DNA of 64,000 nucleotides, from contig NZ_BILY01000038.1 in the NCBI RefSeq assembly GCF_004000805.1, positions 1 through 64,000 on the forward strand. The letters run 5' to 3'. Both the position numbers and the translations under genes were made by a program. Every line of letters begins with the position of its first letter. Position 1 is the first letter of the stretch. Under the pieces are notes generated by a model. The model was not told the DNA's origin. It saw only the letters and a program-made list of their open reading frames with translations, and did not search any database. Of this stretch, positions 8,807 to 17,758 are shown piece by piece. This DNA is from Paenibacillus glycanilyticus NBRC 16618. GTDB taxonomy: Bacteria; Bacillota; Bacilli; Paenibacillales; Paenibacillaceae.

Positions 8807-9739
8807 CTACCTTTTCTGTTTCGGATCCAGCACGTCGCGCAGGCCGTCCCCAAAAATATTAATGGCAATAACCGTCGCAAAAATCGAGAAGCCCGGCGGC
8901 AGCCATAGCCATGGCCGCTCTTGGAAATCGATCATATTATTAGCGGCATCAATCATATTGCCCCAGGTCGGCGTTGGCGGCATAACGCCTAAACCGAAGA
9001 AGCTTAGTACGGATTCGCTAAGAATCGCACCGCCGATATTAAGCGTCGCAATGACGATAATAAGCGGTACAAGATTCGGCAGCAGATGCCGGAACAGCTT
9101 TCTTTTATCGCTAAGCCCCAGCACGATGGTTGCCTGCATGAACTCCCGTTCGCGCAAGGACAACAGCTGGCCTCTGATCATTCGGGCCAAGCCCGGCCAG
9201 CTGACGACGCTGAGCATCAGCATAACGATATACATCCGGTAGTCCGGCGGCACTTTCCACTCGGACAGCAAGGCACCGATAATGAATAGAAGCGGAAGGC
9301 TTGGTACCGTAAGCAGCAAATCAGCCAGCCTCATAATGAGCTGGTCGACAACGCCGCGATAGTAACCGGCTATAATGCCAAGCAGGGTGCCGATAAACAC
9401 AGACAATACCATGGAAGCAAGCCCAACCGTCAGCGAGATTCTGCCTGCCAGCAGCACCCGGGTCATCACATCCCGCCCAAGGGTATCCGTACCAAGCCAA
9501 TGCTTGGCACTAGGCGCATGATTCATTAAGGCCATATTGATTTTGTTATCCGTATAAGGAGAGAAGAACGGACCGATAAAACAAGCCAAAAACATAATCA
9601 CGACAACGGCAAAGCCCGTTATCGCCAATTTATTGCGTACAAGCCTCCGGAAGGATTGCCGCCACAGCGACGATCTTGCATGTGGTTGATTTTTATTAAC
9701 GCTTATTCCCTGAGCCGTTTCTCCGCCAGCAACCGTCAT
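8807..9739 (-). CDS. Peptide ABC transporter permease (OppC/DppC type)
   Basis: This integral membrane subunit has 310 residues. An N-terminal OppC-type segment (about 25-60) is followed by the DppC signature HWLGTDTLGRDVMTRV and a BPD_transp_1 permease core with about five more membrane spans. The EAA-like loop that contacts the ATPase is visible near FMQATIVLGLSD. A GGGGGG site lies about 9 nt before the ATG. It follows oppB by 18 bp. Confidence 0.92.
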   Translation of the reverse strand: MTVAGGETAQGISVNKNQPHARSSLWRQSFRRLVRNKLAITGFAVVVIMFLACFIGPFFSPYTDNKINMALMNHAPSAKHWLGTDTLGRDVMTRVLLAGRISLTVGLASMVLSVFIGTLLGIIAGYYRGVVDQLIMRLADLLLTVPSLPLLFIIGALLSEWKVPPDYRMYIVMLMLSVVSWPGLARMIRGQLLSLREREFMQATIVLGLSDKRKLFRHLLPNLVPLIIVIATLNIGGAILSESVLSFFGLGVMPPTPTWGNMIDAANNMIDFQERPWLWLPPGFSIFATVIAINIFGDGLRDVLDPKQKR

Positions 9740-9757
9740 CTATAAGTCCCCCCCTTC

Positions 9758-10711
9758 CTACAGCTTCACCCGCGGATCCGCGAGATGATATAGAATGTCG
9801 GACAGCAAAGTTCCGATTACCGTCAGTACGGCGATAAACATCGTAAAGCCCATCAGCAGCGGATAATCGCGCAGCCCGAATGACTGCATATACAGTTGTC
9901 CGATGCCCGGCCAATTAAAGATCTTCTCTATAATTAGAGATCCGCCGAACAAAGCCGGAAGCTCGAAGCCAACCAGCGTTATGGCAGGCAGCAAGGCATT
10001 GCGAAGGGCGTGAGTGAATAACACCTTGCGCTCGGTCAGCCCTTTTGCCCGGGCGGTTCTTATATAGTCCTGTTTAATGACATCAATCATATTGCTGCGG
10101 AAGTAACGCGTCAGCGAGCCAACGCCCAGCAGCGTCATAACGATGACCGGAAGCGTCATATGGTGAATAACTTCCTTCACATAGGCAAATCCTTGGGCAT
10201 TGCTCCCCGTCGTAATCATTCCTCCCGGCGGCAGCCACTTCAAGTCAACGGCGAGCACCTTAATCAGGAATAACCCGATAAAGAAGGACGGGATGGACAT
10301 CGCGGCGAAGATCAGCACCATGACCAGCGTATCGAACCAGGAATACTGCTTATAGGCCGCGATTACCCCTACCACAACGGCAATTAACCAGGTTAAGAAC
10401 GTAGAAACAATCGCAAGCAGGAATGAGTTCCAGATATATTGATTGAACAACGTGAGCACCGGCTTCTGCTGGGCAAGGGAATAACCGAAGTCTCCGTGCA
10501 CCGCGTTCTTCATCCAAGTGAGATACCGCTCGATCAATGGCTTGTTAAGTCCGTAAATTTCCCGGAGCTCCGCCTTTCGTTCCGGGGTTAATTTAATATT
10601 GCCGGTGATGAAATCACCCGGCGTCATGGCGTACAAGCTAAAGATCAGAAAGGAAGCGGCGAGCAATATAATGGCCATGTAGGTCAGTCTCTTCACGAAA
10701 TAAGTGCTCAT
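9758..10711 (-). CDS. Peptide ABC transporter permease (OppB/DppB type)
   Basis: This is the first permease gene (317 residues). It has an N-terminal membrane anchor, a periplasm-facing domain with PGDFITGNIKLTPE, then the permease core. The EAA loop YIRTARAKGLTERKVLFTHALRNALLP is typical of OppB/DppB. It begins 60 bp after the binding-protein gene. That gap holds a GC-rich hairpin (10731-10763) which probably sets the ratio of binding protein to permease. Confidence 0.93.
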   Translation of the reverse strand: MSTYFVKRLTYMAIILLAASFLIFSLYAMTPGDFITGNIKLTPERKAELREIYGLNKPLIERYLTWMKNAVHGDFGYSLAQQKPVLTLFNQYIWNSFLLAIVSTFLTWLIAVVVGVIAAYKQYSWFDTLVMVLIFAAMSIPSFFIGLFLIKVLAVDLKWLPPGGMITTGSNAQGFAYVKEVIHHMTLPVIVMTLLGVGSLTRYFRSNMIDVIKQDYIRTARAKGLTERKVLFTHALRNALLPAITLVGFELPALFGGSLIIEKIFNWPGIGQLYMQSFGLRDYPLLMGFTMFIAVLTVIGTLLSDILYHLADPRVKL

Positions 10712-10730
10712 ATCGGCTCCTTAACCTCAC

Positions 10731-10763
10731 ATCCCCTGCCCGGCAATAGGTCCGGGCAGGGGA
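10731..10763 (-). promoter_or_regulatory. Intercistronic hairpin between binding-protein and permease genes
   Basis: A strong stem TCCCCTGCCCGG / CCGGGCAGGGGA (12 bp) with an 8-nt loop separates oppA from oppB. No U-run follows on the coding strand, so it looks like an mRNA-protecting or processing hairpin rather than an intrinsic terminator. A comparable hairpin sits at the same place in the second ABC operon (16696-16779). Confidence 0.65.
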
Positions 10764-10771
10764 CATTATTT

Positions 10772-12493
10772 TTACTTCAGCGTCCAATTCGGCAGGCTTG
10801 AAGCCAGTCCGTAGAATGGGCTGACGGACAGGTTCTCAATTCTTGCGTTGTAAGCATAGACGCTCTTCTTGTAGTTGGTAAAGATAACTGGCAGATCATC
10901 GTTAAGCAGCTGGAACGTTTCTTTATAAATCGCCTTGCGCTCTTCCATGTCGGTTGTGGCAAGACCTTTCTCGTACAGCTCTTTGAACTTCGGATTGTCG
11001 TAGCCTTTAATCTCGCCGTCTACGAACTGCAGCAGGCCGTCAGCCGGATCCGTCAGAAGCGGAGTCGAGAAGGATACCATGTCATAATCTCCGCCTTCTA
11101 CCTTGGAGACCAGCGCATTGAAATCCGCGAATACTTCAGGCTCAAACTCAATGCCCAGCGCCGCAAAGTTTTCTTTCGCAACCGCGATGAAGATATCCGT
11201 GTTCTTACTCTTCGTGCCGAGATAATGGATTTTCAGCTTCTCGCCGTCTTTCTCGCGAATGCCGCCCGAACCAACGGTCCAACCGGCTTCATCGAGAAGC
11301 GATTTCGCTTTTTCCGTGTCGAATTTGTAGGGATTAATATTGTCTTCCGTGTAAGCCCACGAGATTGGCGAAGACGGAATGTTAGCCACAACGCCTGCCC
11401 CCTGGTTGGCATCCACGTAGATGCTCTGACGGTCAAGACCGTAGGTTAAAGCTTGGCGTACCTTCTTGTCATCCAGCGCCTTGTGCTCGAAATTAAGCTG
11501 CAGGTAGCTGTAAGTGCTTGGTGTATACGGAACGATATTAACGAAGCCAAGCGACTTCAGCTTGTCTATATTTTCGGTAGTAGCGCTGAAGGAGGCATAG
11601 TCAACCTCGCCCGTCTCCAGATATTGCCACGTGTCGCCTTCGGATGTTTTGTAAATGAAGTTTTTGGTCTTTGGCTTCTCGCCGTAATAGTTGTCATTAG
11701 CCGTGAAACGAACCTCTTGACCAGGAAGGAATTTCTCCAGCTTGTAAGGGCCGGTGCCAAGCGGCTTCGAGCTAAGCTGCTTCATATAACCCAGATCGCC
11801 TTGCTTGTAGTCCTTGCCGTAGTAAGCTTTGGACAGAACATCGGAACCAAGCAGCACAAGAGCAGCCGCATTCGGCTTTTCCAACGTAACGGAGAGGGTC
11901 TGCGGATCAACGACCTTAATTCCTTCGATAGAGGTCGCGCTTCCGTCCTTGTAAGCCGCGCTTCCTTTAATACCGAGCGTGTTAACCTGCGAGTCGCCGT
12001 CATACGACTTGTCATTCAGGATCGTCCACGTGAACGCTACGTCATCGCTTGTCAGCGGAGAGCCGTCGCTGAATTTCAGATCTTTGCGCAGGTGGAACGT
12101 ATAGGTCAAGCTGTCAGGCGATACTTCCCATTTCTCCGCCAGCCCTGGCTGAGGAGCGCCTTTGTCATCCACGGTAACAAGCGGGGTATAAAGAAGCGAA
12201 GAAACGTTGCCGTCATATCCGCTTTGTTGGAAATAAGGAGTAAATGCACCGCTAGGGTCGGTAAGTCCGACGATAATCGTATCCGTCCGCTTCTTCGCTT
12301 GATCAGGCAATTTGCTGATGTCGCTGGCCTGAATCGTCTCTGGCGAACCTTGCGAAGCGGATGTATTGCTGGCTGCCGGTGAATTCGATGGAGCTTGGTT
12401 GCCACTGCCCCCGTTGCTATTATTGGAGCAAGCAGCAAGGAGCAAGGTGCCGGCAAGCACGACGGATGTTGTGGCTAGAGTTAACTTCTTCAT
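10772..12493 (-). CDS. Peptide ABC transporter substrate-binding lipoprotein (OppA/DppA type)
   Basis: This extracellular binding protein of SBP family 5 has 573 residues and is lipid-anchored at Cys22 (lipobox LLAAC). A Ser/Asn/Gly-rich linker of about 30 residues follows. The mature part has family blocks DLKFSDGSPLTSDDVAFTW and VRQALTYGLDRQSIY. It is the first gene of the minus-strand ABC operon, with a good promoter at 12599-12571 and an ArsR-type regulator gene just upstream. The ligand is unknown; peptides are the default for the family. Confidence 0.92.
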   Translation of the reverse strand: MKKLTLATTSVVLAGTLLLAACSNNSNGGSGNQAPSNSPAASNTSASQGSPETIQASDISKLPDQAKKRTDTIIVGLTDPSGAFTPYFQQSGYDGNVSSLLYTPLVTVDDKGAPQPGLAEKWEVSPDSLTYTFHLRKDLKFSDGSPLTSDDVAFTWTILNDKSYDGDSQVNTLGIKGSAAYKDGSATSIEGIKVVDPQTLSVTLEKPNAAALVLLGSDVLSKAYYGKDYKQGDLGYMKQLSSKPLGTGPYKLEKFLPGQEVRFTANDNYYGEKPKTKNFIYKTSEGDTWQYLETGEVDYASFSATTENIDKLKSLGFVNIVPYTPSTYSYLQLNFEHKALDDKKVRQALTYGLDRQSIYVDANQGAGVVANIPSSPISWAYTEDNINPYKFDTEKAKSLLDEAGWTVGSGGIREKDGEKLKIHYLGTKSKNTDIFIAVAKENFAALGIEFEPEVFADFNALVSKVEGGDYDMVSFSTPLLTDPADGLLQFVDGEIKGYDNPKFKELYEKGLATTDMEERKAIYKETFQLLNDDLPVIFTNYKKSVYAYNARIENLSVSPFYGLASSLPNWTLK

Positions 12494-12570
12494 AAAAACC
12501 CTCCCATAAGTTACAATATGACTTTTCGTAATTCCGACTGGTAAACTATGAATTGGAATCGTTAGTCCCT

Positions 12571-12599
12571 ATTATAGAAACCTAAGACAGTTCTGTAAA
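12571..12599 (-). promoter_or_regulatory. Sigma-A-type promoter of the first peptide ABC operon
   Basis: On the minus strand TTTACA (12599-12594), a 17-nt spacer and TATAAT (12576-12571) form a near-consensus promoter 77 nt before oppA. Just upstream (12602-12633) lie imperfect inverted repeats GAGAA...TCTC and TCTC...GAGA. They could bind the ArsR-type regulator encoded next door (inference). Confidence 0.65.
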
Positions 12600-12651
12600 G
12601 AGAGAACTAAAAAATATTTCTCCTCATAGAGAAATAAAGAAAATAACAAAA

Positions 12652-12685
12652 ATGCCGCCTTCCCCCAATGAGGGAAAAGCGGCAT
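12652..12685. terminator. Terminator hairpin
   Basis: The stem ATGCCGC / GCGGCAT, extended by inner TTCCC / GGGAA, lies between the ArsR-type gene and the oppA promoter. An A-run on the plus strand (12641-12651) becomes the U-run on the minus strand, as expected for a terminator of the regulator gene. Confidence 0.75.
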
Positions 12686-12696
12686 CCTAAATTTCG

Positions 12697-13605
12697 CTAA
12701 TTACCGGTTATATAATCCATAATCACATGCTGCAACCGGTCAAGAGCGCCGGAACGCAAGCTGTATACCGTCAGGTTCTCGCCTTCGAAATGAGCATGAA
12801 TCAGTCCCGCGCTGCGCAGCTTGGAGATATGATCATGCGTGATCCCCTTCGACAGCTTGAGATAACGATGAATTTCGATAAAAGTCCGCGGTCCTTGATG
12901 CAAATAACGCAGGATCTTCAGCCTGCTCTTCTCTCCCAGACTTCTTAATATCCGATAGTCATGGGCGGACATGAAATCCTCGTCGCTGAGGTCTACTCTC
13001 GCGGAGTAGTAGCAAAGCGTTAGCTGATTAAAGTGCGATACGATATTGATAGGCTGAAAATGATACTGAGGAATCAGCACAAGCTTATTAAGATTCGCTA
13101 TGGGTTCAAATATAAGTCCATTCGTTGTCTCGTCCACGAACTGCCAGGCCGGAGTGGTGGATTGGACCCCTGTTCTTTCCGCAGCGACCTCTTCCAGGCT
13201 TCTCAATATTTGCGGGCTGATATCCTTGAAATATTGCTCCTGCCATAGAGTGAACAGCTTTAGGATCTTATCTTTAAAAGCGTTCATGTCTACGGGAAAA
13301 CTGCTGCTGTAAGGCGACATCCTATCATACAGATCACCCGTGCTCTGCTTCGAGAGCCAATTCACAAAGCCGGGAACATCGGCCTCCGGACTCAAATAAA
13401 CAAGCAAGAACGCAAATTTCCACTCTTGGTCTATGGAAAGCTCGTCCAGCCAATCAGCCAGCTCCGGCGTCAGGTTGGTACGGGTTTCCTGTGCCCAGCT
13501 TGGCGAAAGATCCAGCTTCTTATGCGATTTTCGGCAAATATAGGTATGCAAACTACTGATCGCTTCGTTCAGCGGCTTAAATTCGATGTCTATTTGATAT
13601 TCCAT
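12697..13605 (-). CDS. ArsR-family winged-helix transcriptional regulator
   Basis: This regulator has 302 residues. The first 200 or so have no domain I can name. The C-terminal 90 residues are an ArsR-type winged helix (EKSRLKILRYLHQGPRTFIEI, then SKGITHDHISKLRSAGLI). No metal-binding cysteine pair is seen, so metal sensing is unlikely. The ATG at 13605 follows GAGGGGGG by 7 nt; a GTG two codons earlier is less well placed. It lies directly upstream of, and co-directional with, the first peptide ABC operon, which it may control. Confidence is good for the fold and low for the target. Confidence 0.75.
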   Translation of the reverse strand: MEYQIDIEFKPLNEAISSLHTYICRKSHKKLDLSPSWAQETRTNLTPELADWLDELSIDQEWKFAFLLVYLSPEADVPGFVNWLSKQSTGDLYDRMSPYSSSFPVDMNAFKDKILKLFTLWQEQYFKDISPQILRSLEEVAAERTGVQSTTPAWQFVDETTNGLIFEPIANLNKLVLIPQYHFQPINIVSHFNQLTLCYYSARVDLSDEDFMSAHDYRILRSLGEKSRLKILRYLHQGPRTFIEIHRYLKLSKGITHDHISKLRSAGLIHAHFEGENLTVYSLRSGALDRLQHVIMDYITGN

Positions 13606-13693
13606 CCACACACCCCCCTCGCCTTTCTAGGTCATTATACCTTAACTTTGGCGTATTCTACACGGAAATGAATACGATTGCAAATTAAAAAAA

Positions 13694-13730
13694 ACAGCCC
13701 CCGAAGAGCGCTAAGCTCCCCGGAGACTGT
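13694..13730. terminator. Terminator hairpin after lipoprotein gene
   Basis: Stem elements ACAG/CTGT, CCCCG/CGG and GAGC/GCTC form a hairpin beside an eight-A run (13687-13694), which is a U-run on the minus strand. It ends the lipoprotein gene. Confidence 0.65.
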
Positions 13731-13746
13731 TCATATCCTATTACCC

Positions 13747-14634
13747 TTATTGTGCCACGATTGAACCCATCGAAGTAAAAGCAAGCGGTCCAAAGCCTTC
13801 GGTTGGCTCTCCTACCGGCTGATTTACTTTGAGCAGGAAGCTTGTGCCGCCCACCGTCTTCACGATAACTTCCTTCGTCAGCTTATTGCTTGCCGCTTTG
13901 AGCATCAGATCGAAGTCGCCGAGCATCGAATTTGAATCCTTCGGATCGATCGTCTGCACATCGCCTACGGATTTAAGCTCTTTTTCCGCATCCGCCTTCA
14001 CGTCGTCCAGCTTGAATCCTTCCGGCAGCTTGCTGATCTCTACGTAATAATTGTTGTCTACATTCATAATCAGCTTATTAGCCGCCGCATCGAATTTGAA
14101 CTGCTCGAAGATGTAGAGCGCGTAACCGTCGCCTTTCGCAAGCGTGCCGGTACGGGTCTCTTCATTGCCCTCCAGCTGGAGCTTGAAATCCTTCGTTGCG
14201 GGAAGCTCTTGAGCCGGCGTATCTTCAGCCGACTTCTCGATCTTTGCGATCTTGGTGATTGTGAGCAATTTCGCCGTTGCATCGCCTTCGATAGCTGCTT
14301 CCGTGTACTCGAAGCTTACTTTATCGCCCTCTTTAAGGGCAGCTGCCGCGCTGTCCGTTCCTTCCCCCAACTGATAAGCAGCCGCTTCGCCGTCCACTGT
14401 GATCTCTACCGTATGAGAGTCGGCCAGGCCGACAAATTCACCTTCTCCTTTTTTCGTTTCAACCTCTGGCGAGGACGATTCCGTCGGGGTTGGCGATGCC
14501 GATACCGTTGGACTTGGAGACGAGTTCGTATTCGCATTCGAATTATTGTTGTTGCAGGCCGATAATAAGCAGGCCGCCAGAACCGTACTGCTCAGCAGAA
14601 TGGTCCATTTCGTTGTGATGCTCTTGTTTTTCAT
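13747..14634 (-). CDS. Hypothetical lipoprotein
   Basis: The product has 295 residues, a lysine-rich signal peptide, lipobox LLSAC (Cys27) and a long Asn/Ser/Pro/Thr linker (28-60). The mature part shows two halves of about 110 residues, rich in beta-strand-like alternation and acidic residues. I do not recognise a named domain. It is extracellular and membrane-anchored by prediction. An AGGAGG site precedes the ATG. It stands alone, with a terminator after it, upstream of the ArsR-type regulator. Confidence 0.7.
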   Translation of the reverse strand: MKNKSITTKWTILLSSTVLAACLLSACNNNNSNANTNSSPSPTVSASPTPTESSSPEVETKKGEGEFVGLADSHTVEITVDGEAAAYQLGEGTDSAAAALKEGDKVSFEYTEAAIEGDATAKLLTITKIAKIEKSAEDTPAQELPATKDFKLQLEGNEETRTGTLAKGDGYALYIFEQFKFDAAANKLIMNVDNNYYVEISKLPEGFKLDDVKADAEKELKSVGDVQTIDPKDSNSMLGDFDLMLKAASNKLTKEVIVKTVGGTSFLLKVNQPVGEPTEGFGPLAFTSMGSIVAQ

Positions 14635-14869
14635 ACTTTACCTCCTAAAAAGGAATTGCTTTTTGCTCGAATTGGCGAGCCCATGCCATTTACGCAATGG
14701 CGCTTCGTAAGCTTTGCTCGTTATTACAAACGTTGGCGCAGCTGTAAAGGTTACATTAAATTTATGAATAACATCACCTAATATCAGGGAAACCTTGTCA
14801 TATACAGGCATAACAGGAGCTTCCTTGCATCGACAGCTCTAGCTTTTTGGAGCATAATGAGAGAAATAT

Positions 14870-14929
14870 AATAAATCCTTTACCGAAGCTTATTTCGATG
14901 AGCGATCGCGCTTAAAGGAAGGATTTATT
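14870..14929. other. Perfect long-stem inverted repeat in intergenic region
   Basis: This lies in the 415-bp gap before the second ABC operon. AATAAATCCTT (14870-14880) is perfectly inverted at 14919-14929. The 38-nt interior holds CGAA/TTCG and a GCGATCGC palindrome, so a branched RNA fold is possible. No T-run follows on the plus strand. It sits 50 bp upstream of the probable promoter of the second ABC operon, so it may be an operator or the end of a converging transcript. I see nothing else in 14635-14869. Confidence 0.45.
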
Positions 14930-14979
14930 GCCAAACGAAATTTTTGATTTTGAAAATTTTAGTTGTGGAAATTTAAAGA

Positions 14980-15008
14980 TTGTAATTCCGAGTAATCCGA
15001 TGTATTAT
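14980..15008 (+). promoter_or_regulatory. Probable sigma-A promoter of the second peptide ABC operon
   Basis: TTGTAA (14980-14985), a 17-nt spacer and TATTAT (15003-15008) lie 41 nt before the binding-protein start. Confidence 0.6.
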
Positions 15009-15049
15009 GAATACATTAGAACACCACAGACAAACTGGAGGATAGAATC

Positions 15050-16666
15050 ATGCGCAAAAGCATTCCCGCTTTACTTACCCTCATTATTCTAGCAGTAATC
15101 ATTAGCGCTTGCAGCGGCAACAACAACGGCGGCAACACTGCAGGCAATAATTCCGAAGCATCGCCTTCGAACACGGCGGCAGCCGATCAAGCGAAGGACG
15201 GCGGCAACCTGATTCTGGGTGTACAAGCCGACCCTGTCGTTCTTAACCCGATCTATGCAGGCGACCGCGTCAGCCTGACAATCGACCAAGCTCTCTACGC
15301 TCCGCTGTTCCAAGTGAACAATGGCAAGAAAACCTTCTACCTGGCTGACAGCCTTGAGCCTTCGGCTGACAACCTGACTTATACACTGAAGCTGAAAAGC
15401 GGCCTGACTTGGCATGACGGCCAGCCACTGACGGCTGACGACGTTGTCTTCACGTTCGATACGATTCTCGACGAGAAGCAAAACAGCTTCTTCCGCGAAA
15501 ACCTGATCCTGGGCGGCAAGCCGATCAAAGCGGTTAAGGTTGACGACACAACGGTTGAATTCCAGCTGCCGCAAGTAAACCCGGCGTTTGAAGCCACTCT
15601 CGTGCAATTAACTCCTATTCCTAAGCATATTTTCGAAGGCGAAGCGAATATCGAGAAAAGCACAAAAAACAACGCACCGGTTGGTTCCGGCGCATTCAAG
15701 TTCAAAGAGTACAAGACGGGCGAGTACGTAACGCTTGAGCGTTTCGATAACTACTTCGGCGGCAAGCCGCATCTGGATTCGATCACTTACCGTATCGCGA
15801 AGGATGCCAATGCAGCTAACCTGGCTCTGCAGAACGGCGAGATCAACGTGAAATACCTGGATCCGCAAGACGTATCCACCATCGAAAGCACGGGCAACTT
15901 CGATATTCAAGCTTACTCCGAAGGCCGTCTGGCTTACCTGCTCTTCAATGAAGACAGCGACACTGGCGCCCTGAAGAAAAAAGAAGTTCGTCAAGCGATC
16001 TCTTACGCGCTGAACCGCGAGGAACTGATCCAAACGGTATACGGCTCGAGCGAATACGCAGACCCTGCTAAATCTTTTGTAACACCGGATGGCCTGTTCC
16101 AAACAAACGACGTTCCTTCGTATGACAACGATGTAAATAAAGCAAAAGAACTGCTGGCTTCCGCTGGCGAAAGCAACCTGAAGCTCCGCTTCATCGTATC
16201 GAGCGGCAACAAAGCGCAAGAAGCTGCTTCCCTGTACATTCAGCAAAAGCTGAAAGCCGTTGGCATCACGGTTGAGCTGCAAAGCATGGACGCTTCGGCG
16301 TACGGCCAGAAGTTTGTTGACCTGAAATCGAAAGACTACGAGCTGTCCTATGCCGGCTACATCATGGGCTACGATCCGGACGCTTACCGTATCCTTTACA
16401 CAACCGGTTCGAACTCCAACTATGCTCGCTACTCCAACCCTGAAGTAGACAAGCTGTTCGACCAAGGCGCTGGCGAAGCGGACGCAACGAAACGCGGCGA
16501 AGCTTACCAGCAGCTGCAAAAAACAATCGCGGATGACGCGGTTATCTACCCTGTCGGCTACACGAAAACAATCGTTGCGATCGACAAACGTTTCGGCGGC
16601 CTGAATGAAGCCGTTCTGAAGCCGGTCGTTATCTTCGAAGATCCGTCGAAGCTGTACATGAAGTGA
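15050..16666 (+). CDS. Peptide ABC transporter substrate-binding lipoprotein (DppA/OppA type)
   Basis: This SBP family 5 lipoprotein has 538 residues, a signal peptide with lipobox VIISACSG (Cys21), and an Asn/Gly/Ala linker. Family blocks include SGLTWHDGQPLTADDVVFTFDT and VRQAISYALNREELI. It differs clearly from the OppA-like protein at 10772, so the two ABC systems probably have different ligands. GGAGG lies upstream of the ATG. Codon choice is strongly biased to NNC/CTG forms, suggesting high expression. A long hairpin follows before the permease gene. Confidence 0.93.
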   Translation: MRKSIPALLTLIILAVIISACSGNNNGGNTAGNNSEASPSNTAAADQAKDGGNLILGVQADPVVLNPIYAGDRVSLTIDQALYAPLFQVNNGKKTFYLADSLEPSADNLTYTLKLKSGLTWHDGQPLTADDVVFTFDTILDEKQNSFFRENLILGGKPIKAVKVDDTTVEFQLPQVNPAFEATLVQLTPIPKHIFEGEANIEKSTKNNAPVGSGAFKFKEYKTGEYVTLERFDNYFGGKPHLDSITYRIAKDANAANLALQNGEINVKYLDPQDVSTIESTGNFDIQAYSEGRLAYLLFNEDSDTGALKKKEVRQAISYALNREELIQTVYGSSEYADPAKSFVTPDGLFQTNDVPSYDNDVNKAKELLASAGESNLKLRFIVSSGNKAQEAASLYIQQKLKAVGITVELQSMDASAYGQKFVDLKSKDYELSYAGYIMGYDPDAYRILYTTGSNSNYARYSNPEVDKLFDQGAGEADATKRGEAYQQLQKTIADDAVIYPVGYTKTIVAIDKRFGGLNEAVLKPVVIFEDPSKLYMK

Positions 16667-16695
16667 GCTTAAAAATAGAATTAAATATGGATATA

Positions 16696-16779
16696 GGCAA
16701 AAAATAGCTGGGGCTACCCCAATGTCATTAAGTTCGTTTAGTTTAATGACATTGGGGGTAACCCAGTTTATTTTTTGCC
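16696..16779 (+). promoter_or_regulatory. Long intercistronic stem-loop (attenuator or mRNA stabiliser)
   Basis: A nearly continuous inverted repeat runs from GGCAAAAAATA (16696) to its complement ending at 16779. It includes CCCCAATGTCATTA paired with TAATGACATTGGGG, giving stems of about 35 nt. A T-rich stretch (TTTATTTTTT) trails it. It separates the binding-protein gene from the permease genes and probably lowers read-through or protects the upstream message. Confidence 0.7.
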
Positions 16780-16803
16780 GTAAACAGCATAGGAGACAAT
16801 CGC

Positions 16804-17754
16804 ATGAGACAACTCATCGCTAGACGCTTACTGCAGACGATTCCGCTCTTGCTCTTCGTCTCGATCGCCTGCTTTGCCTTAATCAAGCTGGCTCCTGGAG
16901 ACCCTGTTCTATCCTTCGTGACGCCGAATATGCATCCCGAGGATATTGAACGCATCCGTCATAATCTCGGGCTGGACAAGCCTGCTTACATTCAATATTT
17001 ACTGTGGCTCAAAGAGCTGTTCCAGGGCAATCTGGGCTATTCGCTAGTCAATCACCAGCCGGTGATGGATCAGATCCTGGACCGTTTGCCTGCAACCGCG
17101 GGACTAATGGGCAGCTCCATCGCACTGTCCGTGCTGCTTGCTATCCCGCTTGGCCTGACTGCCGGAGCGAACCGTAACCGCTGGCAGGACAAGATCATTA
17201 ACCTGATTTCTTATATCGGTATATCGGTACCCCTGTTCTATCTGGCTATTTTACTTATCTATTTATTTGCGATTGAACTGCACTGGCTTCCGATTATGGG
17301 CATGCGGACGATTGGCGTCCATTCCGCTTGGGACGTCGTTAAGCACGGTATTCTGCCATGCGTCGTTCTGGCCTTTGGTTTCCTGTCCGTCTACGTGCGT
17401 TACATCCGTTCCAGCACGATCGGTCAGCTTAAGGAAGATTATGTTCAGATTCAATACGCCTTTGGCGCAACTCGCCGGCAAGTGCTGTTCCGCCACGTCA
17501 TGAAGCATGTTCTGCTGCCGGTAATTACGCTGCTCGGCATGTCCATGGCGGATCTGGTTACCGGCGCGATCGTAACGGAAACCGTCTTTTCCTGGCCGGG
17601 CATCGGCTCGCTTGGCATGACGGCCGTCAAAGGGATGGATTATCCCGTCATTATGGGCATTACGCTGTTCTCCGCCTTGTTCCTGATCCTTGGCAACTTG
17701 CTTGCGGATATTTTATACGGATTCGCCGATCCGAGAATCAAATCAACGAGGTGA
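16804..17754 (+). CDS. Peptide ABC transporter permease (DppB type)
   Basis: This is a membrane permease of 316 residues. The N-terminal RRLLQTIPLLLFVSIACF anchor and the block LAPGDPVLSFV are typical of DppB/OppB. Five further spans and a conserved loop YVQIQYAFGATRRQVLFRHV, which contacts the ATPase, follow. The GTG-leading stop region overlaps the next ribosome site (GAGGTGA), so coupling to dppC is likely. Confidence 0.93.
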   Translation: MRQLIARRLLQTIPLLLFVSIACFALIKLAPGDPVLSFVTPNMHPEDIERIRHNLGLDKPAYIQYLLWLKELFQGNLGYSLVNHQPVMDQILDRLPATAGLMGSSIALSVLLAIPLGLTAGANRNRWQDKIINLISYIGISVPLFYLAILLIYLFAIELHWLPIMGMRTIGVHSAWDVVKHGILPCVVLAFGFLSVYVRYIRSSTIGQLKEDYVQIQYAFGATRRQVLFRHVMKHVLLPVITLLGMSMADLVTGAIVTETVFSWPGIGSLGMTAVKGMDYPVIMGITLFSALFLILGNLLADILYGFADPRIKSTR

Positions 17755-17758
17755 GCTC

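Noticed and set aside
12697..13605. Metal-sensing ArsR repressor
   Set aside because: No CxC/CVC motif is seen in the recognition region and the protein is three times the usual length.
14928..15100. About 54-codon ORF starting TTG after AAAGGAAGG, overlapping the dppA-type start out of frame
   Set aside because: The ribosome site is good, but the frame runs through the probable promoter at 14980-15008, so it would not be on that transcript. The sequence matches nothing I know. It could be revisited if transcription starts upstream.
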